A DNA stretch of 64,000 bases from Diplonema papillatum (GCA_030068145.1 JAPJBO010000587.1:1-64000); one strand, 5' to 3'; counted from the stretch's first letter, positions 36,079 to 46,563 are shown. The notes: generated by a model from the letters alone, not told the origin. Numbers and translations: made by a program.

Positions 36079-38598
36079 GCGCCGCCGGCGAACGACATCT
36101 ACCTGCACGTCGACAACGCGGTTCTCGGGCTGCTGAAGGCTGAGGCCGCGCTGCGCGACCCGGCGCGGGCGGAAGCCGTGACCGGCGCGACGCTGACGCT
36201 GACGAACCAGAAGCCGGTGGGCCCGTACGAGTTCTCCGAGACGCTCGCCCACTACGAGCCCGGGGTGGCCGTCCGGTACCTGACGCCGGCGGGCGTCCGC
36301 CTGCTCGCGGCCGCCGCGGCCGCGGCGTCGGCGGTGTTCGGCCGCGGGGGCGGCGGCGCCTTCCCTTTTGTGGTCAACCCCCTCGCCGACGCCATCCGCG
36401 GGCTCCTCCCCGACCGGGAGGCGATGGCAGACCTGCAGGGCGACCTCCTGTGGACGTCCGTCCCGGGAGGGAGCAGGCGGGCGAAGAAGGAGCGCGCGAG
36501 ACCCCACCCGGTGGGAAGCACTCCACCGACGCCTTGCCACGAAAGCACCGCCAGCAGCGCAACAGCGCGCGGCGCCGGCGAGGATCTTTTACTGGGAGAA
36601 GCGAAGCACAGCGTGGCTACCCACGCTTCCCGCAAAGGTTCCGGGCGGCGGCTGCGGAATGAAGCGTTTCTAGAGGTGAACAACCGGGCGTTGAAGGAGC
36701 TGATCGACTACGAAGCGGTGTATACCCTCGACGAGTCTGTTCAGATGTGCATTGACGATTGGCGGCTGGCACAGGCGGCAGCCGGGGTGGCTGAGGCGGA
36801 GGCGTTGTGTGGGGAGAAGCGGCAGCGGCTGGCTGCGCTGCAGCACACGCTCGGCCTCGCGCGGGGCGGGCCGCTGCCGCCGTTCTCCGAGCAGTCCGGC
36901 GAGTTCTCCGACACCGACTCCGCGTACACGTCGCTCCTGCGCGACCGCGTCCAGACCGACGAGCACTGCACCCAGACCAGCGACGCCGGCCGCGCCCTCG
37001 TGCCGCAACCCCCACCACCCTACGGCGGATACCAGGCCAACCAACCATACCCACCCCCCGTGCCCCAACAGTACCCAGACGCATACTACTCCGACCTCCC
37101 ATGCCCAGGCATCCCCGCGTGTGTTCCAGGCTCCAGCCCGTACCCTCCCGTGGCGTCGACCCCTTACCAAGGCCTCCTCGACGCGCTTTACACGTCCGTC
37201 CGCCAGCTTCAAGACCAGCAGCATCAACAGCAGCACCAGCAGCAGCAGCAGCAGGTTGCCGCGAAGGTCGAGCCGGCGAAGAAAAAGGCGGAGGTAACGC
37301 AGCAGGACATCCTGAACATCGTGTACGACGCCGTGAAGCAGGTGCAGCAGCAGCAGAAGCTGCAGGGCCAGCGGTCGCAGACGAACGGGCAGGAGATCCT
37401 GCAGGCGGTGTACCAAGCCATCCGGCAGGTCCAGGACCAGCTGTTCGCGGTGCAGACCGCGTCGTCGCAGGCGGCGGCCGACCATCAAAGCCCGCCGCCC
37501 AGCCGGGCTCCTGCGGGGAGCGCGCAGGACCTGCCCAGCGCTCATATGGTGGTCCCGGTCCCAGCGGGTCCGGCGGGGCAGCAGGACACGCGCGAGGCCC
37601 ACTTCGAGGCCCCGTGGGGGGGCATCAGTGGCATCACGTCCGTCATGTACCAGTCCCGGGACCACCCGCAGCAGGCGGCGCCGCCGCCGCGGCCGCAGCA
37701 GCAGCAGCACCAACCGGAGCTGCAGCACCAGCAGCAACAGCAGCAGCAGCAGCAGCTTCAGCAGCACCAGCACCATCAACAGCAGCAGCAGCAGCCGCTG
37801 CAGCAGCAACAACCAGAACTGCAACATCAACAGCAGCAGCAGCAGCAACACCAACAGCTACAGCAACATCAGCAGCACCAGCAGCTACAGCAGCAACAAC
37901 CGCCGCCACAACAGCTGCAGCAACCACAACAGCAGCTGCAGCAACCACAGCAACAACAGCAGCTGCAGCAACCACAGCAACAACAGCAGCTACAGCAATC
38001 CCAACAACAACTGCAGCAACCGCAACAGCAGCTTCAGCTGCAGCTACCGCAGCAGCAACAACAACAACAGCAACAACAACAACCACACCACCAGTTTCAA
38101 CTGCAGAACAGTGCTTCATGTTCTTCCATCGGGATGATGGGGCACGAACCAACCGCAGACACCGCCCCGCACCCCACGGAAGCACCCCCTCAGCTCCAAG
38201 CCCAGGCTCTGACCGGAGAGCAAGACGATGGCCAGACCGTGTCCGGTCGCAACCTTCCAAACCCCATAACAGGAGCCTGCCTGAAGCCATCGCCCCGCGA
38301 CGCCGCCAAGGTCGCCTTCGTGGCAGTCGTAGCGGAGCTCAACGGACTCCTCGCCCCCCTACGCTGCGGGCTGCCCACCGTAGAGGAGGACGAGAAGGGA
38401 TACGAAGTGGTGTACCCCATCACCAACAAGCTGACCCCCCATCTGACCGACTTCCTCCGAAAGCGGCTAAACCCGAAGCTCAAAGAAGACGTCATTTTCA
38501 AGGGCAAGTGCATTCGCGTGAACCTGCTTCCGCTGTCCGAAACTGCCACATTGCACAGAACGACCTACAGCGACGAAGCATACACCGGGTACAACTAA
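36079..38598 (+). CDS. Membrane / 3-beta-HSD-like dehydrogenase fusion, exon 2 with polyQ tail
   Basis: It follows AACAACAG and continues the dehydrogenase with NDIYLHVDNAVLGLLKAEAA, which fits the VDNVVHAHLLA segment of ERG26/3-beta-HSD enzymes. The sequence then diverges into a Gly/Ala region and disordered Pro/Gln sequence. Three repeats share (I/L)L..(V/L)Y..(V/I)(K/R)Q(L/V)Q.Q (nt about 37165, 37305, 37395), a possible coiled-coil or SLiM array. PolyQ with CAG/CAA spans about 37690-38090. A conserved-looking C-terminal domain of about 105 residues (DAAKVAFVAVVAELNGLL through KCIRVNLLPL) ends the protein; I do not recognise it. If the fusion is real, a sterol or lipid C4-decarboxylase-type activity would be membrane-anchored; this is inference. 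Confidence 0.78.
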   Translation, partial: APPANDIYLHVDNAVLGLLKAEAALRDPARAEAVTGATLTLTNQKPVGPYEFSETLAHYEPGVAVRYLTPAGVRLLAAAAAAASAVFGRGGGGAFPFVVNPLADAIRGLLPDREAMADLQGDLLWTSVPGGSRRAKKERARPHPVGSTPPTPCHESTASSATARGAGEDLLLGEAKHSVATHASRKGSGRRLRNEAFLEVNNRALKELIDYEAVYTLDESVQMCIDDWRLAQAAAGVAEAEALCGEKRQRLAALQHTLGLARGGPLPPFSEQSGEFSDTDSAYTSLLRDRVQTDEHCTQTSDAGRALVPQPPPPYGGYQANQPYPPPVPQQYPDAYYSDLPCPGIPACVPGSSPYPPVASTPYQGLLDALYTSVRQLQDQQHQQQHQQQQQQVAAKVEPAKKKAEVTQQDILNIVYDAVKQVQQQQKLQGQRSQTNGQEILQAVYQAIRQVQDQLFAVQTASSQAAADHQSPPPSRAPAGSAQDLPSAHMVVPVPAGPAGQQDTREAHFEAPWGGISGITSVMYQSRDHPQQAAPPPRPQQQQHQPELQHQQQQQQQQQLQQHQHHQQQQQQPLQQQQPELQHQQQQQQQHQQLQQHQQHQQLQQQQPPPQQLQQPQQQLQQPQQQQQLQQPQQQQQLQQSQQQLQQPQQQLQLQLPQQQQQQQQQQQPHHQFQLQNSASCSSIGMMGHEPTADTAPHPTEAPPQLQAQALTGEQDDGQTVSGRNLPNPITGACLKPSPRDAAKVAFVAVVAELNGLLAPLRCGLPTVEEDEKGYEVVYPITNKLTPHLTDFLRKRLNPKLKEDVIFKGKCIRVNLLPLSETATLHRTTYSDEAYTGYN

Positions 38599-39251
38599 AA
38601 GTGACCGCGGAGAAATATGGAGTCGTGTCACCCCCCGGAGGTATCGCAAGTCGTCAATTCGTGGCCAGCTAAAAAAACACACAAGCGAAGAACGAGCCAG
38701 TTCCACTCCGCTATCTTCTTGGCGGCTTTCTTGGCGAGACTTCGTGCCGCTGTTGATCGTTGGGTCGTCGTCATCAAGACGATCACCCCAACTCTCGGGA
38801 TTCTACCTGCCTTCTGAAGCTAGGCTGACACACACCGGCTGCCATTGCTTATGTGAGCTTTGACGATGTGGCATGAGTGTGGTCGCGTCATTTTTTCGGT
38901 GTTTACGCCGCGGATGGAAGGCACATAGCACGATCGTCTGCTGTACCCCGGACCTTGCGTCCTGTGGGCGTTCGGCGACTCTTTCCCGCTTTCCTGCCTT
39001 GTGCTTCGATTCATCTCTCTGCTTCCTTCCGCTTATCGGCCTCGCGTCATGCGAGGCATCTCTTGGGCAAGGCCTCCACGCCTCCGATATCCCCGTGTGG
39101 CTTTGGCTTGCCCTGCTACCTGCACAATTCTTTCCCCGAAGTTTGCGGATTCAGCTCGCCGACCTTGCTACCTATGCCGTGCTACCAGCGCATCGGAGGC
39201 TATCGCGCTTGATGGAACGGGCGGTGCGAGAGAAAAATGGGGTCTTCCCTG
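38599..39251. other. No gene recognised
   Basis: 3' flank of the dehydrogenase fusion; nothing further identified. Confidence 0.5.
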
Positions 39252-39550
39252 TCTTTTTTTTCACGTAAGCGCCAGTTTGAAAGGAAATGCTCGACGATGC
39301 TGCCCGACAAAGAACAGAAGGGATCCCAAGTGCTGTAACAACCGAACCACGTGTTGAACGGACGTGAGGTTGTGCGGGTCTACCCCTACACGACAAATCA
39401 CACAAACACAACAGGTCAGAGTCCTGAGTGAGAAAGCAACACACGGTGGTGTAAGCGAAGAACTAATCAGATTGTGATTGTATTTGCCCCTTACCTCTAT
39501 ATTTCCTCCCTTCCATTCGGAGTCGAAGCAGCAACGTCGAGTATTTCTTT
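39252..39550 (-). mobile_element. SINE-like family B, copy 2
   Basis: Full-length minus-strand copy of the 23637-23939 element, with the T-run at its left. Confidence 0.8.
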
Positions 39551-39712
39551 AGCCACAGGCGATGTGTGCCCGAGTAGGACACTTTGATCATGATCAACCT
39601 GAAGCTACGTCCAGAATTTGGGTTCAGGGTAGTGCGGTCAACGTGCGTGGGCTTGCCACATGACAAGTACAAATGCCACCGCCGGGTGAATCGAAGTGGC
39701 CCCGTTTTCTTT

Positions 39713-39944
39713 TGTTGCATAAGGCTGCATAATAAGCACCCGCTTTGTAGGAAATGCCTGAGGAGACTGCCAGTTGCGATAGATCAAAGGAGGTAAATGT
39801 GCTGTAGGCCACACGAAACACAGGTAAATCTGGGTTTAGTGGCGGGCGTAAGCGTTCAACAAAAAAGACCCACTTTGTAGTTGTATTGCTTTCTCCCCCT
39901 CTAGCCTCCTTCGAAATGAGCACAAGGCAGTCCCTCGAGTATTT
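39713..39944 (-). mobile_element. SINE-like family A, copy 6
   Basis: Full-length. The tail is imperfect (TTGTTGCATAAGGCTGCATAATAAGC), indicating an older or rearranged poly(A). Confidence 0.75.
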
Positions 39945-40740
39945 TGTACCACACGGTAACGTAACTGCGTAGTGTGCGCTTTCAAGTACGCACTATCCGT
40001 TATCCATATTCGCGTGGAGCCAAGATCCAGCCAGATCCAACTCATTTCTGTCAACGCCGAAAGTGGTACTTTTCCATCCCTCCGAATGCGATGCAGCTGC
40101 TCTGCTCCGCCCCTCCATGATGTTCGGAGCGATAGTGAAGTAAAAACTACGTTCGGGGAAGTTCCTCTGTCGTACAATACGCTAGTCTTTGCAGATTAAT
40201 ATAAAGTGGCAACTTTGTGACGACATTGGCTTCCCGGGACAGGGCTTCTCTTTTTTCACACAACCGCTCACACGCTCTTGCCCCCATTGCTTTCTGCGTC
40301 CTGGGGTAAACCAAGCGCACGACAGGGAGCAGAGTATTATGAGCACGGCTCCATTCTGCGTGATGGCGGGCGCCCACTGGGCACTGTACGCAACAACAGG
40401 GGTACATCCAATTGTGTTGTTGCTCGTGTAGTGTATGGTGAGCCTCCTCGCACTACCGTGGACGGGTTGACAATCAAAACATCGGGTTGGGTAGCTGCGA
40501 TCCAGAGTCTACAGGCAGTGCGCCCCACCGCCACGAATCCACGAAACCCCCCCTTTTGTTGACAACATTCAATCTTTCCACGCAAGGGGTAGCTCCATGC
40601 ACGCGTTGTATGTTCCAGACAGTAAGAATGGCCGCGTTAGTAGTGGCAGTGGACGGGCGAGTGCTGCGGATGAGTCGAGGGGTTGGAATGAGAAGGGCAG
40701 CTAGGGCAGTGTGCACGCAAAGCAACATTTGGCCACTGTG
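39945..40740. other. No gene recognised
   Basis: Short chance reading frames only. Confidence 0.5.
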
Positions 40741-41117
40741 GCCCGCCCGGGGTTCATCGCGAACATGAGAAGAGAAGAGAGAGAAAAAAAGAGAAAGAGA
40801 AAAAGGCCGCTCCTGGTCCAGGAACGTGACGGTCAACCACAGCTTGCAAAGCTTGAGTCGGAGGCAGCACAGTGCCACAACCCCGTCCGCTCTGCCCTGC
40901 GGCTGACCGTCTCGACGAGCTTGTGTTCAGCGCAAGCGCCAAGCCCCAAGGTGCGCCAAGCCTTGATGCTTTAGTTTGGGAAATCGGTAGCCACTTGACC
41001 CGTAGGCCCGTGGCTCTGCAGTACCGCCGAACACGTGAAGCTTGGCTCCCTTGTAGCAGGCTTTCCCTGGTACCTCTCCGGAAGACTTTGCCCGACCTGG
41101 GTTCATCGCGAACATGA
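40741..41117. mobile_element. Repeat family D, copy 3, with flanking direct repeats
   Basis: The core (about 40795-41080) is bounded by direct repeats at 40741-40768 and 41090-41117 (26 of 28 bases alike; both contain GGGTTCATCGCGAACATGA). A purine-rich tract follows the left repeat. The layout suggests insertion with a long target-site duplication. Confidence 0.7.
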
Positions 41118-41213
41118 AAAAAAGGGATCGTCGGAAACACAAAAGAGCAGAACCTAAGAGAGAAAGAACCGGTCTAAAAAATGCAGTCCTGTATTAGGGG
41201 GCCGGGGGACGAG

Positions 41214-41348
41214 TACACGGTGAAGTCCAGCCTCAGATTAGCTGGAGATAAAGCTGGAGTTAAAAAGCGGGTGGCACACCCGCTTTTCGGGTGTGACTCG
41301 GGCACACCCTCTTTAACTCCAGCTTCTGAGGCTGGACCTCACCGTGTA
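41214..41348. mobile_element. Fold-back element family G, copy 1
   Basis: Terminal inverted repeats at 41214-41236 and 41326-41348 pair in 22 of 23 bases (TACACGGTGA...CCAGCCTCAG). Nested inner arms (AAGCTGGAGTTAAA; AAAAGCGGGTG/CACCCGCTTTT) make almost the whole element a hairpin. A second copy lies inverted at 55183-55352. Confidence 0.8.
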
Positions 41349-41372
41349 GTAAGGCAGTGGACGGGACGGTTT

Positions 41373-41482
41373 CCGCTTCCGTTCCGTTCCCATGCTTTCA
41401 AGGAAAAAGCATTTCCTTCGCAAGCATCCGCTTCCGTTCCGTTCCCATGCTTTCAAGGAAAAGGCATTTCCTTCGCAAGCAT
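41373..41482. repeat. Tandem duplication, 2 x 55 bp
   Basis: Two units starting CCGCTTCCGTTCCGTTCCC and ending TTCGCAAGCAT, differing at one base. Confidence 0.9.
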
Positions 41483-42922
41483 GAACGGCTGCAAGGCGCG
41501 TTTGGAAGGCGGAACTAAGGAGACGTTTCCGTTTCCGTTTCCATGTTTGAGCCGGTCCGTCCCTATCTCTTGAACCTGCATCGAAGTGCCTGCCGCTGTT
41601 TATCACAGTGAATCACGGTCCACCACGGTTTATCAGGTCCATCCCTAGTCCCTAGAGCTGCATCGAATTGCCCGGTGCTGAATTCTTCGGTCTATCACGG
41701 TCTATCAAGAGGGGATGGACCGGCTCAATGTTTTCGAAAGAATCACAAGTTGTGCAGTCTAGTGGTCTAGCATGGTTTGCCGTTTTTTCCTCTGTTGTTA
41801 GCAAGCACACGAGTGCAGGCAATTCCTCCCTCTTCCTTGTTTCCTACCTCGCTTCTCTCGATCGATTTTACGTGAATCGCGCCAGGGGGAGGGAGGAGTG
41901 GGCCCTCTCCCGAACGACGTGGGTCGCGAGCTGGCTTCCTGCCACTTCCACTTTTTTCCCGGCTCAAAACAAGTAAAAGAAGGCGTGTCGTGTGCGCGCG
42001 TGTGTCGTGTGGCGAATGAAAAAAAAAAAGAAAAGTGCGATAAAAGACTGAGGCATCAAAAGAAAAACCCCGCAGTTTCATGCGAACTTTTGACAAATGC
42101 GTTTCATGACAAGTACTGCGGTTCACGTGACAACATAGCAGAATACGTATGACGCGTACAAATGACAAGTACGTGGTGAACAGGGGAATGAAGCTTCACG
42201 TGATTGGCGGTGCTGCGCAGCCGTGGGCCGACAGGCCAAGAGACGACTCAATGCAATGGTGCTTTTACGCCGAAAGAAGACAGAGTGGGCGGGTTTGGGT
42301 TCGCTGTGAACTTGGGGGATAGACGATGGCCAACAACTGCAGTTGTTGACCATCGGGTTCTTGCAATCTCGGGCATCCTCTTCAGCTCTTGCTCCGTTGT
42401 AAGGGAGTCATCTCCAACGCCAGCCTTCTGCCGTGTGACTCCTGGTAGCGAGGCGACCGAAACTCTCCTGCTCCATCTAACACGTCTTTCTATTTATGAT
42501 TAGCTCAGCAGAGAACGCAGAATGCAGTTTGCGACGCTTTGAACCGGGGGAGGGACGACTGAGAGACTAGGACACAAGGAAGCAAAGCCATGCGCCCTTC
42601 TATCTTCCGCTTTCGCACCACGTTGGAAACTGCTGGTGGACAGAAATTATCATAAAACGTGCCGTCATCATCAAAGAAGGGTATGAGAAAAAGGCCTTCC
42701 CTCTCAAAGAAAATTGCGGAAGTGTTCGCAAATCGGGAAAAAGAAAAAAAAACCTTACGAAGAAGCTGTCGGGCTTGTTTGGTGGCGCAACGTAGAGTGC
42801 TGCGGGAAGGCGCACTACGGTGCTGCGGGAAGGCGCACTACGTGGCTGCATGCGAGGCACAGACCGTGGCAGAGTTCTATGCTGCACCAGGAGGGGAAAT
42901 TAATGAAAGGAGAGGTTAACCG
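41483..42922. other. No gene recognised
   Basis: An intron-end-like string (CCCCGCAGTTTCATGCGAAC) lies at about 42066-42090 without a following exon. A short direct repeat (GTGCTGCGGGAAGGCGCACTA) is at about 42796-42842. Nothing else is identified. Confidence 0.5.
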
Positions 42923-42978
42923 GCTTAGTGCCCTGAATGTCAACGCTGAGAGATCAGGTCAAGCGCGGGTAAACGGCC

Positions 42979-43019
<41 letters not shown>

Positions 43020-43350
43020 TTCTAATTAAAGACGCGCATGAATGGACCAATGAGATTCCTTCTGTCCCTACCTACTATCTGGCGAAACAGCAGTCAAGGG
43101 AACGGGCTTGAAACTGTCAGCGGGGAAAGAAGACCCTGTTGAGTTTGACTCTAGTCTGACTTTGTGCAGTGACACGAGAGGTGGATGCCGCAACAATGAA
43201 ATACCACTACTCTTGTTGTCGCTTTACTTATCCAATGATGGGAAGACGGCAGCTGCTCCCTTGTGGGGTTAGGGTCTTCGGATCCGTAGCATATCCGTTT
43301 CCAGCGACAAACGGGCTTCGGCTCGCGAGACACCAGTCAGTTTGACTGCA
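42923..43350 (+). rRNA. 28S rRNA gene fragment 1 (pseudogene)
   Basis: It carries the highly conserved large-subunit core GGTAAACGGCCGGAGTAACT, ACTCTCTTAAGGTAGCC, GCGCATGAATGGA and CCCTACCTACTATCT, then the GACTCTAGTCTGAC segment. The order is that of 28S domain IV-V. It lacks the GTAGAATAGGTGGGAG block present in fragment 2 and a few bases near the end, and no flanking 28S sequence is present. It is a dispersed remnant, not a functional gene. Confidence 0.9.
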
Positions 43351-44107
43351 GGGGGGCTCGCGGACCTGCGCAGCCGACGGCTACTACCACCACCAGATTT
43401 GTCGCGACAACGCAACAACACAACAAAATGGCCGATGTGCAACAACCGACCGAGAGTTACCCTCTCTTGTTCGTGAGCACATGAATTCCGTTCTCACGCG
43501 TGGTCCTCCACAGTCGAGAATCCACAAGGATGCCACGCCTGAACACGAGTCAAAGGATAAAGGCGAATGGCCGATCGCGCCTCGAGCAGAACCTCCGAGG
43601 ACGTAGAAAACGGCCCCGACAGATTAGGTAGCCACGCAACTGCAGCGCAGCCTGGGTCCCCTTTGAGTGCTTCGCCCACCAGGATGTACCGGCGGCTATC
43701 AGTCGAAAATTGCAACTAAAAAAAAATAAAATAAAAAAGACTTCAGTACGTTTTCTCTGCTTCATTTCTTGCTTTACGCTTTGCCCGTGGCGCAGATACG
43801 GATACGGCGGATTTGCGTTGTGTTTTGCCTCGTCCTTCACCATTTACTGTTGTAAGGGCTTGCATGCGATGGCGGTAGCGGCCTTGTGAGGTCCTCCCTC
43901 ACGAGGCCCCGGACCCAAATGAGCACCACACTGAATCAGTCCACCCCTGTTTCTAGTAAGAACCGCGGAAGACACACGTCACAAGTCCCTGCTGCTTGGG
44001 CGTCAATCTAACCGCTATCCGAGACAAGCGCAATTCGCCAGTGACCTCGCAGACGGCACCCTCCAGAATCCGAACGCCCTCTCTCTCTCTCCCCCCCCTC
44101 TTCAACA
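43351..44107. other. Upstream region of the elongase gene
   Basis: No gene is seen. A CT-rich tract at 44079-44104 directly precedes the start codon. No trans-splice acceptor could be fixed. Confidence 0.45.
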
Positions 44108-44209
44108 ATGCGGTTCAATCATGACCTCGAGCGTTACGTCCAGTACGACTTTCTGCTGGGCATTCCTGCCGTCTACCTCATCGTCATCTACAGTCTTCGA
44201 CTGATCATG
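44108..44209 (+). CDS. ELO-family fatty-acid elongase, exon 1
   Basis: The enzyme would catalyse the condensation step of fatty-acid elongation in the ER membrane (family knowledge). The gene uses exons 44108-44209, 45108-45206, about 46259-46563 and 47625-48044, giving about 307 aa, the normal family size. Exon 1 starts at ATG after CTTCAACA and encodes a short N-terminus and the first membrane segment (GIPAVYLIVIYSLRLIM). It ends in phase 0 before GTATGC at 44210. Confidence 0.85.
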
Positions 44210-44700
44210 GTATGCTTTGTTGGACGTGCGCTGGATGGAGGAATGGTCCCTGGCGTGTCACGAGGCGAGAACAACGGTGTCTGGAATACACGTGTCGCCG
44301 GAAATGCTTCATTTATAGCAACGGCGAATAGCCGTCATGTCTATGTGCCTGACCATCATAACGCACACAAGTGCTCTGGGGCCTTCTCCCGAGGCTGGTT
44401 TGCCTGCGCTCCGATAGCATGGGGGGGTGCTGGCTGCGACGAACTACGAACAGCAAACACGGTGCGGGTACCAGTGGATAGGACGAAGCCGGGGGAAACC
44501 CTGGCGGAGGTCCGTTCCGGTGTTGACGTGCAAATCGCTCGTAAAAGCTGCGTATAGGGGCGAAAGACCCATCGAACCATCTATGGTTCACTCCGAAGTT
44601 TCCCTCAGAATAGCTAGAACCAAAACAGGAGTTACGCCAGGTAAAGCGAATGATTGAAGGCATTGGGGAAATCGCTTCCTCGACCTACTCTCTAACTTTT

Positions 44701-45107
44701 AATGGTGTGCGGTGTCGAGCACAGGACCGTTCCTCAGCACGTCTCGCAAATCCCTCTCGGAAGGCTCGAAGTCATCAAGCATGAGGCAGTCTTTACACTA
44801 AACTCAAGCTTCCCCCGGCTGATTTTCGTGCTGTGAAGCCTGATGTGTAAGCTCAAACGGACAAACATCTTGAAATCCGAGGCGACACAGAACCTGCCTT
44901 GGATTTTAAGGTATCGCCAGTGAGGGTCTGCGATAGCATACCTTGGTCATCGACTACTTACGCAGAACTGCAAGCATGAAGAGAACTGAAGACGCAATCA
45001 TCCAGGGGGGCTCCCGGAAACGTGCGTGTGCCTGGAATGAAAACGGAAATCCTGCACTCCAACCGAACGAGGAACCTCACGAACGAAGCGAGAAACCACA
45101 CCCGCAG
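44701..45107. other. Elongase intron 1, remainder
   Basis: Intron 1 (44210-45107) contains no repeat family recognised elsewhere and ends ACACCCGCAG. Confidence 0.5.
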
Positions 45108-45206
45108 AAAAACCGACCGGCTTGTGAGAACCTGAAGTTGCCGATGACTATTTACAACTGGACGCAAGTCGTCGTCAGCGGGGTGATGACATACGAACTC
45201 GGGAGG
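45108..45206 (+). CDS. ELO elongase, exon 2
   Basis: Joined in phase 0 to exon 1, it gives LIM-KNRPACENLKLPMTIYNW. This matches the family wording (L)MKNRP.F.L..PL.LYN after the first membrane helix and supports both splice sites. It then encodes a second hydrophobic segment (VVVSGVMTYEL). It ends before GTATGC at 45207, apparently in phase 0. Confidence 0.85.
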
Positions 45207-45339
45207 GTATGCCGCAGCTCATCTTTTCTTGTTCTTCTTAACAGTGCCGGTGGAGGGTACTCCTGCTCTGGTCCGCATGTTGCTGGACACCGTTCAAGTG
45301 GTTGTTTGCCACTGATGCACGAACACATAGTTCTGCCGA

Positions 45340-45548
45340 GAACATTTCCGGAACAACGGTTGCACATGAAGGAGAGAAACGAAGCCAACAAAAAAGTGCT
45401 CATACTGGAAATCCCCCCCAGAGGGTTATACCCTGTACACGCGAAGAACAAGACGCTTTTGCCTTCTCAGTTTCATCATCCTTTGGTCAGTTGATGCTGA
45501 AGTCCGTTACTTCATTGGTCAGCGTAAGTCCCAACTCCGGAAACGTTC
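45340..45548. mobile_element. Family E element, copy 2 (elongase intron 2)
   Basis: Ends at 45340-45352 and 45536-45548 form the 13-bp inverted repeat with one mismatch. Its right end was the target of the next family D insertion. Confidence 0.6.
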
Positions 45549-45867
45549 CCACAAAGAAGAAGAAGAAGAAAAAATAAAAAGGCCGCACCTGGTCCAGGAA
45601 CGTGACAGTCAAACGCAGCTTGCAAAGCTTGAGTCGGAGGCAGCACAGTGCCGCAACCCCGTCCGCTCTGCCCTGCGGCTGACCGTCTCGAAGAGCTTGT
45701 GTTCAGCGCGAGCCCCAAGGTGCGCCAAGCCTTGATGCTTTAGTTTGGGAAATCGGTAGCCACTTGACCCGTAGGCCCGTGGCTCTGCAGTACCGCCGAA
45801 CGCGTGAAGCTTGTAGCAGGCTTTCCCTGGTACCTCTCCGGAAGTCCCAACTCCGGAAACGTTCCCA
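45526..45867. mobile_element. Repeat family D, copy 4, inserted into family E
   Basis: Direct repeats at 45526-45551 and 45842-45867 are identical over 26 bases and consist of the right end of family E. The family D core lies between them, preceded by a purine-rich tract. This shows insertion of D into E with duplication of about 26 bp of target. Confidence 0.8.
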
Positions 45868-45894
45868 AAAAAAAAATAACAATCGCCGGAAACA

Positions 45895-46258
45895 CAAAAA
45901 AGAGTTGCGCGTGTCTTCTTGAATAAGCACCTGCCTCGAGGCGGCTGCAATAAGCACCTGCCTCAAGGCGGCAGCTAGTGCTAAAACACACAAGTCGTGC
46001 GTTTTTGTCCTACGTGTAGATAAGATACCTGCAGATCTGGGTGTTTCGGTTCGCTTGACCAAAGTTCAAACGGCAAACCCGCTTATATGTACAGTCAATC
46101 AGGAACTTCGTAAGCGAGGTGAGCAACGTCCTGGCGTGCGCGGGGGCGAAGACGTGTTGGTCAAGTACAAACCTGCAAAAATCGCAGGAGCTACGAGCAA
46201 CTCCCTTCTCGTTACGTGCTAAAATTCTCAACTCAAGCGAACTTTCACTCTAAAATAG
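45895..46258. other. End of elongase intron 2 with intron-end element
   Basis: Two tandem AATAAGCACCTGCCTC.AGGCGGC units at 45924-45975 resemble the SINE tail. The element AAGCGAACTTTCACTCTAA lies at about 46235-46253, directly before TAG at 46256-46258. Confidence 0.6.
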
Positions 46259-46563
46259 TCAACGGCGGGGTCAGAGCAGCTGCCGCCGAGTCGGACGAGC
46301 TGCGGAAGTGCGCGCGTTTCAATTTTGAAACCTCCCTCAAGGACACCGCAACCACACAGTACGTTGGCTTCCCGAATGTCTTCGCTCTCAACACCGATTT
46401 CACCGCCCACTGCGAGTTCTGGATGTTCATCCACTACTTGAGCAAAATCCTGGACATGGCCGACACAGTCTTCATCGTGCTCAGGAAAAAGGACAAGCAG
46501 CTGAGCTTCCTCCATGTGTACCACCACGCCAGCATCGGCATGATCTGGGGTTTCCTGTTGCTG
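46259..46563 (+). CDS. ELO elongase, exon 3 (catalytic histidine box)
   Basis: It encodes FWMFIHYLSKILDMADTVFI, LRKK and the histidine box HVYHHAS, the diagnostic active-site motif of ELO condensing enzymes, then the next membrane segment. The donor is GTGTGC at 46564 (phase 0). The 5' edge is uncertain: the AG after the intron-end element (46257-46258) would need one leftover base, but exon 2 ends in phase 0. A start at 46291 (after GCCGAG) restores the frame; a micro-exon is another possibility. Confidence 0.82.

Noticed and set aside
44943-45494. A 183-residue frame as a separate gene
   Set aside because: Only 45108-45206 has elongase likeness and splice signals; the rest is intron and family E repeat.
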